A DNA stretch of 30,206 bases from Chondrus crispus (lineage: Eukaryota; Rhodophyta; Florideophyceae; Gigartinales; Gigartinaceae): the NCBI RefSeq assembly GCF_000350225.1, contig NW_005179240.1, positions 1 through 30,206 on the forward strand, in the 5' to 3' direction. Made by a program: the position numbers and the translations under genes. Below are positions 8,629-17,318 of this stretch, piece after piece. The notes under the pieces were generated by a model. The model had not been told where the DNA came from and did no database searches. It worked only from the letters and a program-made list of their open reading frames with translations. The stretch's first letter is position 1. Every line of letters starts with the position of its first letter.

Positions 8629-9960
8629 ACGGCGCTGGCGCCGTTGACTGTCTACAAGTGGCGTTCGAGACCCGCTGTTTTGCGACGGCGGGCATGCCTC
8701 TCTCTTTCCCCGTCCCTCCCTCCCTTGGAGCCTCCACTACCTGCCTCTCTCTTTATTGTTGCGGTTTTTATGATGTGTTTTGCCAAGCAACCACAGTAGA
8801 AACAAGGGAACTGTAAGCAAGTCTGGTTCCGGCTTCGTATAAATAGGGAAACGGAATGTCACGCGGGCGGGTGGGATGGGTATCCCCCAAGGGAGGGGAG
8901 TGTGGAGGAAGCCGCGACGTGGTCGCGAGTTCGATCCCCCCCCCCCACTTTTAGGTAATTGTGTTTGATTCTATGTGGTAGGCACTCCCTGATTCGGGAG
9001 GTGGCCGTGGGTACTCCGCCACATACTTGCTACAGTCTTTTGATTAAACCAAAATTGTTTCAACATGATGAAATCTGCCAATTCTTGATTCATGAAATCA
9101 GTCCGGGCGAATTGCGACAAGATGGAACATAGCCGAAATCTGCTTTAAAAAAAGGGTTACAGAAGTCATGTTTTTGCGTAAAAGCTACCCTTCGGCATAT
9201 GCTGTAATGGCAGCCTGCTTTTTTAATGTGGCTCTGCGAGACTTCCCCCTGGATAACGGAATTTTTTATTCAGTGATGCATTTACTGTACATACTAGTGT
9301 CTATCTGACTGGGGCTGGTTGTCATATGAGGAGAGCTCTTTTCTTTGCGAAAGTCTATAAATTCAATCGAACATTTCAAAAGCTATGTTGGACACTATTT
9401 CCTTAACGCACTTGTTTTCGCAAATAACATCTTGCAGAACACCAGGATAGCCGCTTTAGATACGCATAAAGACTAAGAATGTAATACAGATTGAGTACAT
9501 AGTTCCCTTTCTAAAATGGCGTTTTCGGTTTCGAAGTTTTTTTACATGCGATTTCAAGGCGGTTTAAAAACGCATCTTTTCCAGACATATCAAAAAACGA
9601 CCACGAAGAACATGCAATTCTCACAAAGCTCTTTCTGGCTCCAAGTCAGAAGTCAAATACGGTGGCACAGGTATCTTCTTCTTCTTGTCGGGGATGCGTA
9701 AGTCAAGAATAAAATATGTCGAACAATCTCCTCATATAAGGCCAAAGGTCCAATAGGCATTAGAAGTGGGGTGTTCCTGACTTCTGAAATCGTTTATAAA
9801 TTTAGCAGGAAACAGGCCGCATTCTCTTCTTTAGGGATTTAGAGGATATACTGGTTCTCTTGCAGAAAGGCCTATTACGCTGCTTAGGGTACATGTGCAT
9901 GAGAGCCGTTAATGTATTGGTTCTCATATTGTACTTCGCAATTATTTGAATTTTAATGTA
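8629..9960. other. Stretch without a recognisable gene
   Basis: Only short random frames are present. Visible items are a C-homopolymer near 8936-8946, a TATAAATA at about 8839, and A/T-rich sequence from 9050 on. The 3' tail of the DIRS-like element should end somewhere in the left part, but no boundary could be fixed. Confidence 0.5.
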
Positions 9961-9962
9961 CA

Positions 9963-10077
9963 GGGGGGGGGGGGGGCCCCCCAAAACCCCCCTTTTAGGG
10001 GGGCCCCCCCCCCCTTAGTGCCATGCAAAACGCCATGGCACGGTTATCATACCTCCTACACGTGTTCATACACGTGT
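9963..10077. repeat. Cluster of three hairpins, one made of G/C homopolymers
   Basis: First hairpin: G14 C6 A4 C6 T4 A G6 C11 at 9963-10014 folds as G11-C6-A4 against T4-(A)-G6-C11, about 21 paired bases with one bulged A and a six-C loop. Second: GTGCCATG (10018-10025) pairs with CATGGCAC (10034-10041) round an 8-nt loop. Third: ACACGTGT at 10058-10065 and again at 10070-10077 pair round TTCA/TCAT. The cluster ends about 80 bp before the Harbinger-type element. Confidence 0.8.
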
Positions 10078-10160
10078 GGCTTTAGTAGTAGCAGGACTGC
10101 AGATTCGAAGGTGCGACGGCGGAAAGCGGAGTGACGAAACCACATCCGTTTTGTCCATAA

Positions 10161-10202
10161 AGGGCGTTCTAGGTGTTTTGGAAAGTCGGAAATTTGGAAA
10201 TT
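10161..10202 (+). repeat. Left terminal inverted repeat of the Harbinger-type element
   Basis: Begins AGGGCGTTCTAGGTG straight after TAA and matches the right end over 40 contiguous bases. It continues into short ATTTGGAA direct repeats. Confidence 0.88.
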
Positions 10203-10278
10203 TGGAAACTTGTCATACGCCACATATCCAATAAGCGCCTGCTACGTTGCCACGTGTGTTTCCACTTTTCCATAATCT

Positions 10279-10321
10279 GTTTTCGTGTAGGGGAAATCCG
10301 GAATTTCCCCTACATGAAAAC
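10279..10321. repeat. 19-bp subterminal inverted repeat
   Basis: GTTTTCGTGTAGGGGAAAT at 10279-10297 pairs with ATTTCCCCTACATGAAAAC at 10303-10321, with one G-T-type mismatch and a 5-nt loop. It lies 120 bp inside the left terminal repeat. Confidence 0.85.
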
Positions 10322-10344
10322 GGATGAAACGGCAATCGAAGTAC

Positions 10345-10508
10345 CGCCAAATAAGAGGGTCAACAAAGCCCGTCCGCTCTCGTCCCGCCAAATAAGAGAG
10401 TCAACAATGCCCGTCCCCTCTCCTCCCGCCAAATAAGAGAGTCAACAATGCCCGTCCCCTCTCCTCCCGCCAAATAAGAGAGTCAACAATGCCCGTCCCC
10501 TCTCGTTC
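10345..10508 (+). repeat. 41-bp tandem repeat, four copies
   Basis: CGCCAAATAAGAG starts at 10345, 10386, 10427 and 10468. Copies 2 to 4 are virtually identical and copy 1 has a few changes. It lies in the left arm of the Harbinger-type element. Confidence 0.92.
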
Positions 10509-10555
10509 CCTTCCTCCCCAGTGCCGTTCCCGTCCCCCCCAGTGCCGTTCTCCTT

Positions 10556-10872
10556 CACTTTGCCAACCTCGCGCACATCGCACGCGCCTTTCGCCTCTCT
10601 GTCGACCTGAAGTCCGCCTGCTGCGCAAGAACCCCGACTTCATGGCCGGCGGAGTCGACGTCCGCCTCCTGTCCTCGCGCTTCCGCTTCCCATCCTGGGC
10701 CATTTCCTGGGCAGAGCTGCGTGGAGGCTACCTGCTCGCCCGCGACCACACCGCCTTCTCCGCCGCCAGCGACGCCCCCAGACACAGGCCCGTCTACTAC
10801 ATCTTCCACCCCACCCGCTGTGCCAACGCCTACACACCGGCCCGCTCGGGTGCCGTTAAGTTTCGCCTCTGA
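10556..10872 (+). pseudogene. Fragment of an unidentified protein gene inside the transposon arm
   Basis: Two neighbouring frames show strongly C/G-ending codons and non-repetitive protein. One reads HFANLAHIARAFRLSVDLK (about 10556-10612). After a shift the other continues as NPDFMAGGVDVRLLSSRFRF and ends KFRL, stop at 10870-10872. Codon usage is unlike the surrounding low-complexity DNA and suggests a host coding segment picked up by the transposon and frameshifted. No family was recognised. Confidence 0.35.
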
Positions 10873-11463
10873 CGCGCCTCCATCAGGCAGCCGGGCCTCC
10901 ATACACATCACGACACCGCAGAGCTCATGATGGATCCAGATGACTTTAAGAGGATGTCAGAGAGGTCCAATACCAAGACCTTCACCATGTCCATCCGGCG
11001 TCGCCGTGGCCGCGCTACGGGATTGGGGGGAAGCTCGCTTCCCTGCTAATCGCGATCTCAAGCCGGAAAACACACAAGGATGGGACCACAGAGGGGGAGA
11101 GAGGGGGGATGTCGGCTGGCCAGACGGATGCTCGCGGTGTTGATTCTGTTAGACGTTTTGATGGAGGAGCGGAGCGGCATGGCGAGCGAGATTCACGGCA
11201 GCAGCGGGCGCGAAGGCCGTGCGTTGAGAGGGGGACGGCCCGTGCAAAAAGGGCGACAGCGTTGGGGCGGCGGCGGCAGCGCTCTACGCGCGGGAGATGA
11301 AGGCGGCAGGACATTGGAAGGTTTGGAAAAGCAGAAGGTGCCATCCCCATGTACACCCAGCTCCTAATTACCGACCCGCTCGCGGAAACATTTACAGGCA
11401 AAGGAGTACAGTTAAATCTCTCCACTACTTATGGGGGACCTGAAAGCTCTGTCATTAGAGTTT

Positions 11464-12795
11464 TCACAGTGTCTGCGTAAAGAATGATCTCGTCTTCGTC
11501 CGAGGCTTCACGTTGCATTTTTTTGCTTGGGAAATGGCGGTTAGGAGTGCCTGTGTGGACCGGCCCCGAGCTTCGGAGGCCTCATATTTAGCTTTGTCTC
11601 TCTCCGCGGACTCAGTTTCCTCGGCTACTCGAGGGCAGTGCGGCATGAAAACAGAAGAAAGCGATTCCATGCCAACTATATTTATCTCTTGGGTTTCCCT
11701 TCCCCTTTTTCGCTTCAACACTGGCTCGGGACTGACTCCATCTCCCACACCGTCTTCTCGTTGCGCATTTCGTTCCAAAGCGCGCGTCGCCAGTGGTTGC
11801 AACACCGGGTGAGCTTGTAAAAAGCAAAACGCGTACATAATGTAGTTTTTTCCGCCGGCAAAGTAAACAAAGCCCTCGTTGTCTCCTTGACCGGATGCCT
11901 CAAATCGTGAGAGACATGTTCCATATAAGGACTTGAACTCCCCGAATTTTCGCTTAAGTACGCCGCCATTCCGTAGGCATGTTATTCTTGCCGGATTAAT
12001 TCCGGAAATATATGCAATCGTGACCCCTCCCGCCAATCCACGAAAGGCGGTAGGCTGGAACGTAGCATCACTGAAAAGGGGGGCGATACAGTCGGTCCAA
12101 ACATCCACCGGCTCGCTGTCCAGTTGTGCTCGCGTCCTCGGCTCCATGAGCATGGACCTGGTCGTTGTCATGCGACTGTCATTTATCACATGAAGAAGAC
12201 GGCAAAATTCGCTTGCTTCGAAATCAAGTTCCCTTTGCCGTGTCCCATCTTGTTCGCGATATTCCCTCAGTAGAGGTAAACCAAGTAAAACGTTTTCATC
12301 TTCTAAAACTGGTATGTCTCCACGACTCCAATGAAGTACTTCCGCTCCATTTGATTCCTTCACTACCTCTACGGTTGTCGAAGGGATCTGGGAAAGGGCA
12401 TGGGCAGCAGGGGAGAGAAGGTTGCTCTCGCTTTCTGTGTGGTCCGCCAATTCAAATGCTGTATTTATGCAAAACCCTCTTTGAACCATCTTGAAGGCGA
12501 TAGCCTTCCTTTTCGATGGGATTCTGACATTTGAAAGTCCTGATACTTTAATTGCCCTCAGAATCTTTTTGCAACTTGTATTGTCTATCAGCGACCATCG
12601 TATTAAATTAATTGCCTCTGCCACTTGGTTCGGGATTGTCGACCGTGCCAATGATGGCGTCGGTGGCAAAAATATCTCTTCCTCATCTGGAAGGATGACG
12701 GCCCCAGGAGTTGCGCTTGAAGAATTAACAATGCTGCAGTCTTGATGCGTAGCCAGACGTTCCTCTGAGTGGCAAATCTCATCCCCGGTTGGCAT
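11464..12795 (-). CDS. 443-aa protein of the Harbinger-type element, candidate Myb/SANT-like partner
   Basis: An uninterrupted ORF starts at ATG 12795 (in-frame TAG 24 nt upstream) and ends at 11464. No enzyme motif is seen. Roughly residues 240-340 (VDVWTDCIAPLF, then LKRKFGEFKSLYG, a Ser-Gly and a final QAHPVLQPLA) recall the trihelix/Myb-SANT-like pattern of a mid LK-(x)-LK-x-x-Y helix followed by an aromatic/hP segment. A basic KRKRGRE stretch follows, then a charged helix. PIF/Harbinger elements usually carry such a DNA-binding partner that brings the transposase to the nucleus and the ends, and this ORF sits inside the terminal repeats on the same strand as the transposase. The match is weak, so the protein could be an unrelated captured gene. 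Confidence 0.5.
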   Translation of the reverse strand: MPTGDEICHSEERLATHQDCSIVNSSSATPGAVILPDEEEIFLPPTPSLARSTIPNQVAEAINLIRWSLIDNTSCKKILRAIKVSGLSNVRIPSKRKAIAFKMVQRGFCINTAFELADHTESESNLLSPAAHALSQIPSTTVEVVKESNGAEVLHWSRGDIPVLEDENVLLGLPLLREYREQDGTRQRELDFEASEFCRLLHVINDSRMTTTRSMLMEPRTRAQLDSEPVDVWTDCIAPLFSDATFQPTAFRGLAGGVTIAYISGINPARITCLRNGGVLKRKFGEFKSLYGTCLSRFEASGQGDNEGFVYFAGGKNYIMYAFCFLQAHPVLQPLATRALERNAQREDGVGDGVSPEPVLKRKRGRETQEINIVGMESLSSVFMPHCPRVAEETESAERDKAKYEASEARGRSTQALLTAISQAKKCNVKPRTKTRSFFTQTL

Positions 12796-12829
12796 TTGAA
12801 TGCCTTTTTCGAAGACCTATTACTGGGCA

Positions 12830-13200
12830 CGTCGCGGCTCGCAAGAGGGTAGCTAGATGCGTTAAAGGGCAGAGACGAGCGGGCAACGGGGGAAGGGAGT
12901 AGTGGGCAGAGTTGCAGGCGTCGTGGAGGACGGCTCTCGGGGGCGGTGGGTTCAGCCGGTTGGGATGAGGGCGAGAGCGGAAGCGGCGACGTAGAGAGTG
13001 CTGTCCGAAGTGGTCTGGAGGTGGAGGTCCGGGGCAGCGACGTAGAGGCCGCGAACGATGGCGAAGAGTGCGCACGAGAGCGGGAGCAGCGTACAGAGAG
13101 AGGGCGGATGGGAGGGAGGGGGAGGGAGGGAGGGAACGGGGAAGGAACGGGGAGGGAGGTCGAAGGATGGCAGGGGGCGACGGAATTGTTATGCAAGTCA
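12830..13200 (+). other. G-rich, quadruplex-prone stretch
   Basis: Repeated GGGAGGG runs, densest at about 13105-13160, lie upstream of the 443-aa gene's start. The open frames here are low-complexity. No gene is seen. Confidence 0.5.
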
Positions 13201-13259
13201 GTGTAAATTTATCCACGTGCAGCGCATCCAAATCCCCAATTCTAAATGCTTCAATTCTT

Positions 13260-13273
13260 CACGTGTACACGTG
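13260..13273. promoter_or_regulatory. Perfect palindrome with two CACGTG boxes
   Basis: CACGTGTACACGTG is a 14-bp perfect palindrome holding two G-box/E-box cores (bHLH/bZIP targets). It lies just before the short plus-strand ORF at 13290. Its function is only suggested. Confidence 0.4.
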
Positions 13274-13289
13274 CCATGTCGCACAAGAT

Positions 13290-13427
13290 ATGGACTTGTA
13301 CCACCGCATGTCGGCGGAACTGCCACCTCCTGGGGTCTCGAAAGGCGCTCCGGAAAATGCGCGCTGCGCGTACTGCGCGCCCCCCGACGCGCCGATCGGC
13401 GGCCTGAGCAACACGAGTTCGGACGCT
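13290..13427 (+). pseudogene. Short ORF cut by the LTR retrotransposon insertion
   Basis: ATG at 13290 opens a non-repetitive frame (begins MDLYHRMSAELPPPG, includes CAYCAPP) that is still open when it meets the LTR at 13428. On the far side of the insertion the same register stays open from the ACGCT duplication to a TGA near 21127. It may be a third, broken gene of the Harbinger-type element or chance. No family was recognised. Confidence 0.25.
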
Positions 13428-14120
13428 TGTAGCATAAACACCCCCAGACGACTGGAGGTGTATGCGCAGTTCGACCTGTAGACCCCGGATCGGAGAAGGG
13501 TTGAAGCGGGCCAACCAGCTGCGGAACCGGGCTCGGGCCCGGGTAGCGGTGGTAGAGCGGGAGCGAGCAGGGACGCGCGCACGCACGAGCAGATCGACGC
13601 CTCGACGCCCCGGAGCAGCACTGGGTGACGTACCAGTGCTGACGGGCGGAGGCAGTTCCGTGCTAGCTCGCGTGCTGCTCGTCTACTCCGGCTCGGCTCC
13701 GACTAAACGCGCGCTAAGAGCGAAGGCGACGTTTAGAATAAGCTGGGTGGACTGACCTTGGCGGTCGGGTGAGNNNNNNNNNNNNNNNNNNNNNNNNNNN
13801 NNNNNNNNNNNNNNNNNNNNNNNNNNNNNNNNNNNNNNNNNNNNNNNNNNNNNNNNNNNNNNNNNNNNNNNNNTCCCCCGTCCGCCGTCGGTCCGCTCGC
13901 GTATTTAATGTACAATTAAGTCCTATCATACTACAGTACAGTACGTACTCGATTGTAGTGCTACTGTGGTCGGCTACAGTAGTGGGTGCGGGTCGTGCGT
14001 ACTGTAAGGCTGTCAGCATTCGGTGCTGACAGCGCGCGCGCTCGTGCGTGTCGTACTGTAGAGCTCGGGCTCTACAGTAGCTGATCTAATCTAAATCTAG
14101 TCCCAAGGGGTTATACTACA
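13428..14120 (-). repeat. 3' LTR (left), containing the assembly gap
   Basis: Reads TGTAGCATAAACA ... TTATACTACA on the plus strand. It contains 100 Ns at 13774-13873. Aligning to the other LTR shows that 19 bp are really missing, which accounts exactly for the 81-bp length difference. Confidence 0.93.
13774..13873. other. 100-N assembly gap
   Basis: The run of exactly 100 Ns is a placeholder. The matching place in the other LTR is a 19-bp piece completing a perfect 10-bp hairpin, a likely cause of read-through failure. Confidence 0.95.
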
Positions 14121-14136
14121 CGGCCCCCTCCTCAAG
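14121..14136 (-). other. Polypurine tract of the LTR element
   Basis: On the minus strand GAGGAGGGGGCCG directly precedes the TGTAGT start of the 3' LTR, the position and composition of a plus-strand primer. A related copy of the tract and of the sequence before it lies at about 17281-17318. Confidence 0.75.
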
Positions 14137-14748
14137 GGTGAACGTCCATGTTCACTCTATTGGGGGAGGCAACCGTGGTAGTCCTCATTTCACCGTCGGT
14201 GCCCGTCGTTGTTCCCTTTCTGTGGCCTCGTTCCATCCCCCTGTGTGCGTTCTTTCTGGTTCCCCAGCGTGGCGGTCCCTCTTCGTACGACTCAACCCCC
14301 TCGCTGTCTGCGCGGGCCCGTGTCGCCTCGTGTACGTCCCCGTTCACATGTGTTCGTATAGGGCTGCTTTTGTATTCCAGTCGAACCCTGCTCGTACCCG
14401 GGTCCTACCTACCTCTCCTCCGGTGAGATTCCGTCTCTCCTCCGCTTAGTCGTCCGCCTCACAGTCCGTCCGTTGCTTCCGACCTCGCCCCGCTTGTCCA
14501 CCTGGGGACATGGTCGGTCCATCTGCCCCAGAGAACGCCGCACGCCACCCCGTCGCGGGAGGCATAGCTGCTGCGTCCGAGAATGTCCAACCCGGTGCGT
14601 GGCGCGGGGCCGAGAACGTGCGAACCGCGTCGTCGCGCACGATGCCGAAGCCGACCTCCTTCACGAGCCGCATTTGTGCACAGCCCCTCGCAACATGGTT
14701 CGGTTGCAGTCCGCGCTCAGAGCGTTGCGTTCGTGCGCCGCGCGTTCT

Positions 14749-15184
14749 TCATGTCCCTCGCCTCGGCTCCCGGATGGAGTGCGTGTTCTCGAACACGCCC
14801 TTGATGGCGGCGCAGACCTCGTCCGTGCTCACCAGCATGACCTCGTCGACGAGGTCGCGGCACTGGCGAGACGTTGCGATGCAGACCTCAATGACGACGA
14901 CACCGTCTGCATTCGTTCCCACAGTGTCCAACTTAACGCGCCCGCCCTTACGCAGGGTTCCGTATGGCTGTGGCCCCCTCCAACTCGACGTACACGATCT
15001 CGGCGTGCGGACGTAGGCGCTTGAGGACTGTAGCGGTGCAGGCGATTAGTCCGCCGCCGACAGGTACCAAGACAACGTCCACGTTGTCGCCTTGGATAGT
15101 AGCGTACGCGCCGTATACTTTGAACGCGTTGACGGCCGTGGTGTCCCCCCGTTTCAGGTGCAGCGTGTTGCGGAGGCGGTCCAA
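14749..15184 (-). pseudogene. Threonine dehydratase (IlvA-type, PLP-dependent) fragment captured by the LTR element
   Basis: Three collinear pieces match the serine/threonine dehydratase family. LHLKRGDTTAVNAFKVYGAY matches the K-R-E-D...S-F-K-x-R-G-A box with the PLP lysine (codon at 15119-15121). VVLVPVGGGLIACTATVLKR matches the glycine-rich phosphate-binding loop, one Gly short. DLVDEVMLVSTDEVCAAIKG followed by a VFENTHSIREP end matches the region before the E-P-A-G-A box. About 120 residues are deleted between the first two pieces, and a stop and frame changes occur near 14950 and 14760. In the source organism the enzyme would deaminate threonine for isoleucine synthesis. It sits in sense with the element, between pol and the 3' LTR. 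Confidence 0.75.
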
Positions 15185-15224
15185 GGGCCGGCGTGCGCGG
15201 TGCAGCTTCCGCTTCTCCTCAGTG

Positions 15225-16310
15225 TCCCTCGCTGTCGGCGGCGACGGCGCGAAAATGCGCGTTCCTTCTTCTCCACGGCGTCCCTAGCTGTCGGTGGCGA
15301 GGGCGATTCACGCAGCCGTTGCTCTTCCTGGGCGTCCGTCGCCGTCCGTGGCGAGGGCGCCGCACGCAACGGATGCTCTTCTCCTTGGCGCCCGTCGCAG
15401 TTAGCGGCGAGGGAGAGGCACGCAGCCGTTTCTCTTCTTCGGCGTCCCTCGACGTCCATGGCGAGGTCGCAGCCCGCGACGGATGATCTTCTCCTTGGCG
15501 CCCCTCGCCGTCGGCGGCGAGGGCACGAGCGCGCGACGGATGATCTTCTCCTTGGCGCCCCTCGCCGTCGCCGGCGACGGCGAGGCACGCAGCCGTTGCT
15601 CTTCCTCTGCGTCCCTCGGCGTTCGTAGCGAGGGCACAGCGCGCTGTATTCGCCTTCCTTGACCCACCTCGCCGTCGGCGGCGAGGGCGCGTCGCACAGA
15701 AGTCGTCTTCTTGTCAGCACCCCTCGCCGTCCGAGGCGAGGGCGCTGCGCGCGGAAGTCGTCTTCTTGTCAGTGTCCCTCGCCGTTTGGGGCGAGCGCGC
15801 GAGCGCGCTGGCGCGCGACGAAGGCTCCGTTCCCTGGTGCCCCTCGCCGTCGGCGGCGAGGGCACACCGCCCAGCATTCGTCTTTTCGTCGGCGTCCCTC
15901 GTCGTTCGAGACGAGGGCGCGAGCTTCCGTGCTGCTGCTCTTCCTCCGCGCCCCTCGCCGTCCGTGGCGAGGGCGCGGGCGCGCGTGCAGCTGTTCTTCG
16001 TAGGCGTCCCTGGCCTTCCGAGGCGAGGGTACGGGCGCACGTGACAATGCTCTTCCTCCGCGCCCCTCGCCGTCCTTGGCGAGGGCGCGGGCGCAAGTGC
16101 AATTGCTTCTCGTAGGCGTCCCTCGCCGTCCGAGGCGAAGGCACGGGCACGCGTGCCGATGCTCTTCCTCCGCGCCCCTCTCCGATCGTGGCGAGGGGGC
16201 GCGCGCGCGTGCAGTTGCTCTTCGTAAGCGTCCCTCGCCGCCTGAGGCGAGGTCGATGGCGCGTGGCGGTCGTCTTCCGTGGTGCCCCTCGCTGTCGGCG
16301 GCGAGGGGCA
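15225..16310. repeat. Array of about 20 hairpin-forming units of roughly 55 bp
   Basis: A core CCCTCGCC GTCGGC GGCGAGGG (variants GTCCGA, GTCCGT in the loop) recurs about every 55 bp, for example near 15503, 15720, 15841, 15951, 16062 and 16285. Linkers alternate between TCTTCCTCCGCG-type and TTCGTAGGCGT-type in the right half, giving a two-unit higher-order period of about 110 bp. The unit near 15896 has CTCGTC...GACGAG, a paired change that keeps the stem. Frames through the array on both strands give Arg/Ala-rich repeats and are not called as genes. Confidence 0.9.
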
Positions 16311-16614
16311 GGGGGGGTCCGCGCGCACTCATCCGAAGAGTACGGAGGCCCCGCGCCGCCGTCCTGTCAGTGTTCGTCCGGCCTGTATAGCCCGCAGCGT
16401 CTACGACGCTTGCCGTGTACACTACCCGTGCGCTCGTGAGCGCACAGGTACGGCCGTGAGGCCTTTCCAAAAATCACCCCCAAAAAATCACAAAAAATGT
16501 TTCCCGCGAGAACCATTTTTTGCCAAAAAATCACAGCACAGTCCGTGATGTGTGTGCGGTCATGCGCGGACCAAATTATTTTCGCGTGCGCCGCGGGTTC
16601 TCGCATTCCCCCTT

Positions 16615-16700
16615 CACGTCCCCCGCCGTCGGCGGCGAGGGAGCGGACGCGCGGCAATCGTCCTCTTCTTGGCACCTCTCGCCGTCGGACCGGCTCGTTC
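16615..16700. repeat. Two outlying hairpin units
   Basis: CCGCCGTCGGCGGCGAGG at about 16621 and CTCGCCGTCGG at about 16679 repeat the array core after a 300-bp interval. That interval holds A-rich sequence and a GTGCGCTC/GAGCGCAC hairpin (16428-16445). Confidence 0.75.
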
Positions 16701-16710
16701 GTGTCGTGCA

Positions 16711-17280
16711 TGCCACACCCCGCGTACAGTACGCAGCGACCATGTCGGGGGTACGACTGTGTAATTTTTCCTTACCCATAGTTTTTGCATATTTCCGGAC
16801 TGCGTCGGTGGCAGTTTGCCGCGGCTGTACTCGTGCGGGTATAAGCCGGCGGCAGGGCGGCTCAGTGTCGTATCCGGGACCTCCTGTACTCGCGAGCCAC
16901 AGTCTCTCTCGGTCTCTGCGCTTACGTGCCGCGCTTCCTCTCCGCAATCTGCGACGCCTCGCCTCGTTTGTCGGGCGTCCCCTCACTGCGGTTGCCGGAC
17001 TTAACGGAACGTCCTGCGACCCTGCTCGGTGGGTGTCTGGCGCACCACCTCCGAAAGAGGTAGTTGCCTTCCCCGCGAGCTAACTGCAGTCTTTGCATCG
17101 TCGATCCTTACGCGGGGCACACTTCTTTCAGGCAGTCCGTACTGTCTGTCCTTACGTTTCGCGTCCTTGGCGTTCGGAAGCCCAATACGGCTTGGCTTTC
17201 GAACGTCCCATCCGTCTCTAACCGCGAGAGACTAATTTAACCGTAACGGAGCCGTTGAATTTAGCCGTAACGAGACGGTT
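16711..17280. other. Element DNA without a recognisable gene
   Basis: Unique-looking GC-rich sequence between the hairpin array and the end of the chromodomain frame. No domain was recognised on either strand. Confidence 0.4.
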
Positions 17281-17318
17281 CAGGGCCCCCGCTTAAGCGT
17301 GAACGTCGGCGTTCACGC
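17281..17318 (-). repeat. Internal copy of the pol-end/polypurine sequence
   Basis: On the plus strand GGCCCCC, then CTTAAGCGTGAACGTCGGCG, then TTCAC resembles 14122-14155 (GGCCCCC, CTCAAGGGTGAACGTCCATG, TTCAC). On the coding strand both copies end a frame with V-N-x-D-V-H-(A/P) and a stop, then a purine tract. The inner copy should once have abutted the 3' LTR. Confidence 0.7.

Noticed and set aside
8404..8700. B1/B2 repeats expected for a PAT-type split-repeat element
   Set aside because: Sequence before and after the second 156-bp repeat was compared by eye and no repeated block was found, so the class is given as PAT/Ngaro-like only.
8861..8946. tRNA or tRNA-derived SINE suggested by GTCGCGAGTTCGATCC (B-box-like)
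   Set aside because: The T-stem does not pair because of the C-homopolymer, and no convincing A box or cloverleaf was found upstream.
15225..16310. Regular repeats with variable linkers resembling a CRISPR array
   Set aside because: The linkers are themselves repetitive, the setting is a eukaryotic LTR element, and no cas-like gene is near.
15092..16390. Long Arg/Ala-rich ORFs on both strands over the hairpin array
   Set aside because: They are open in nearly every frame because of the GC-rich repeat, and the peptides merely mirror the 55-bp unit.
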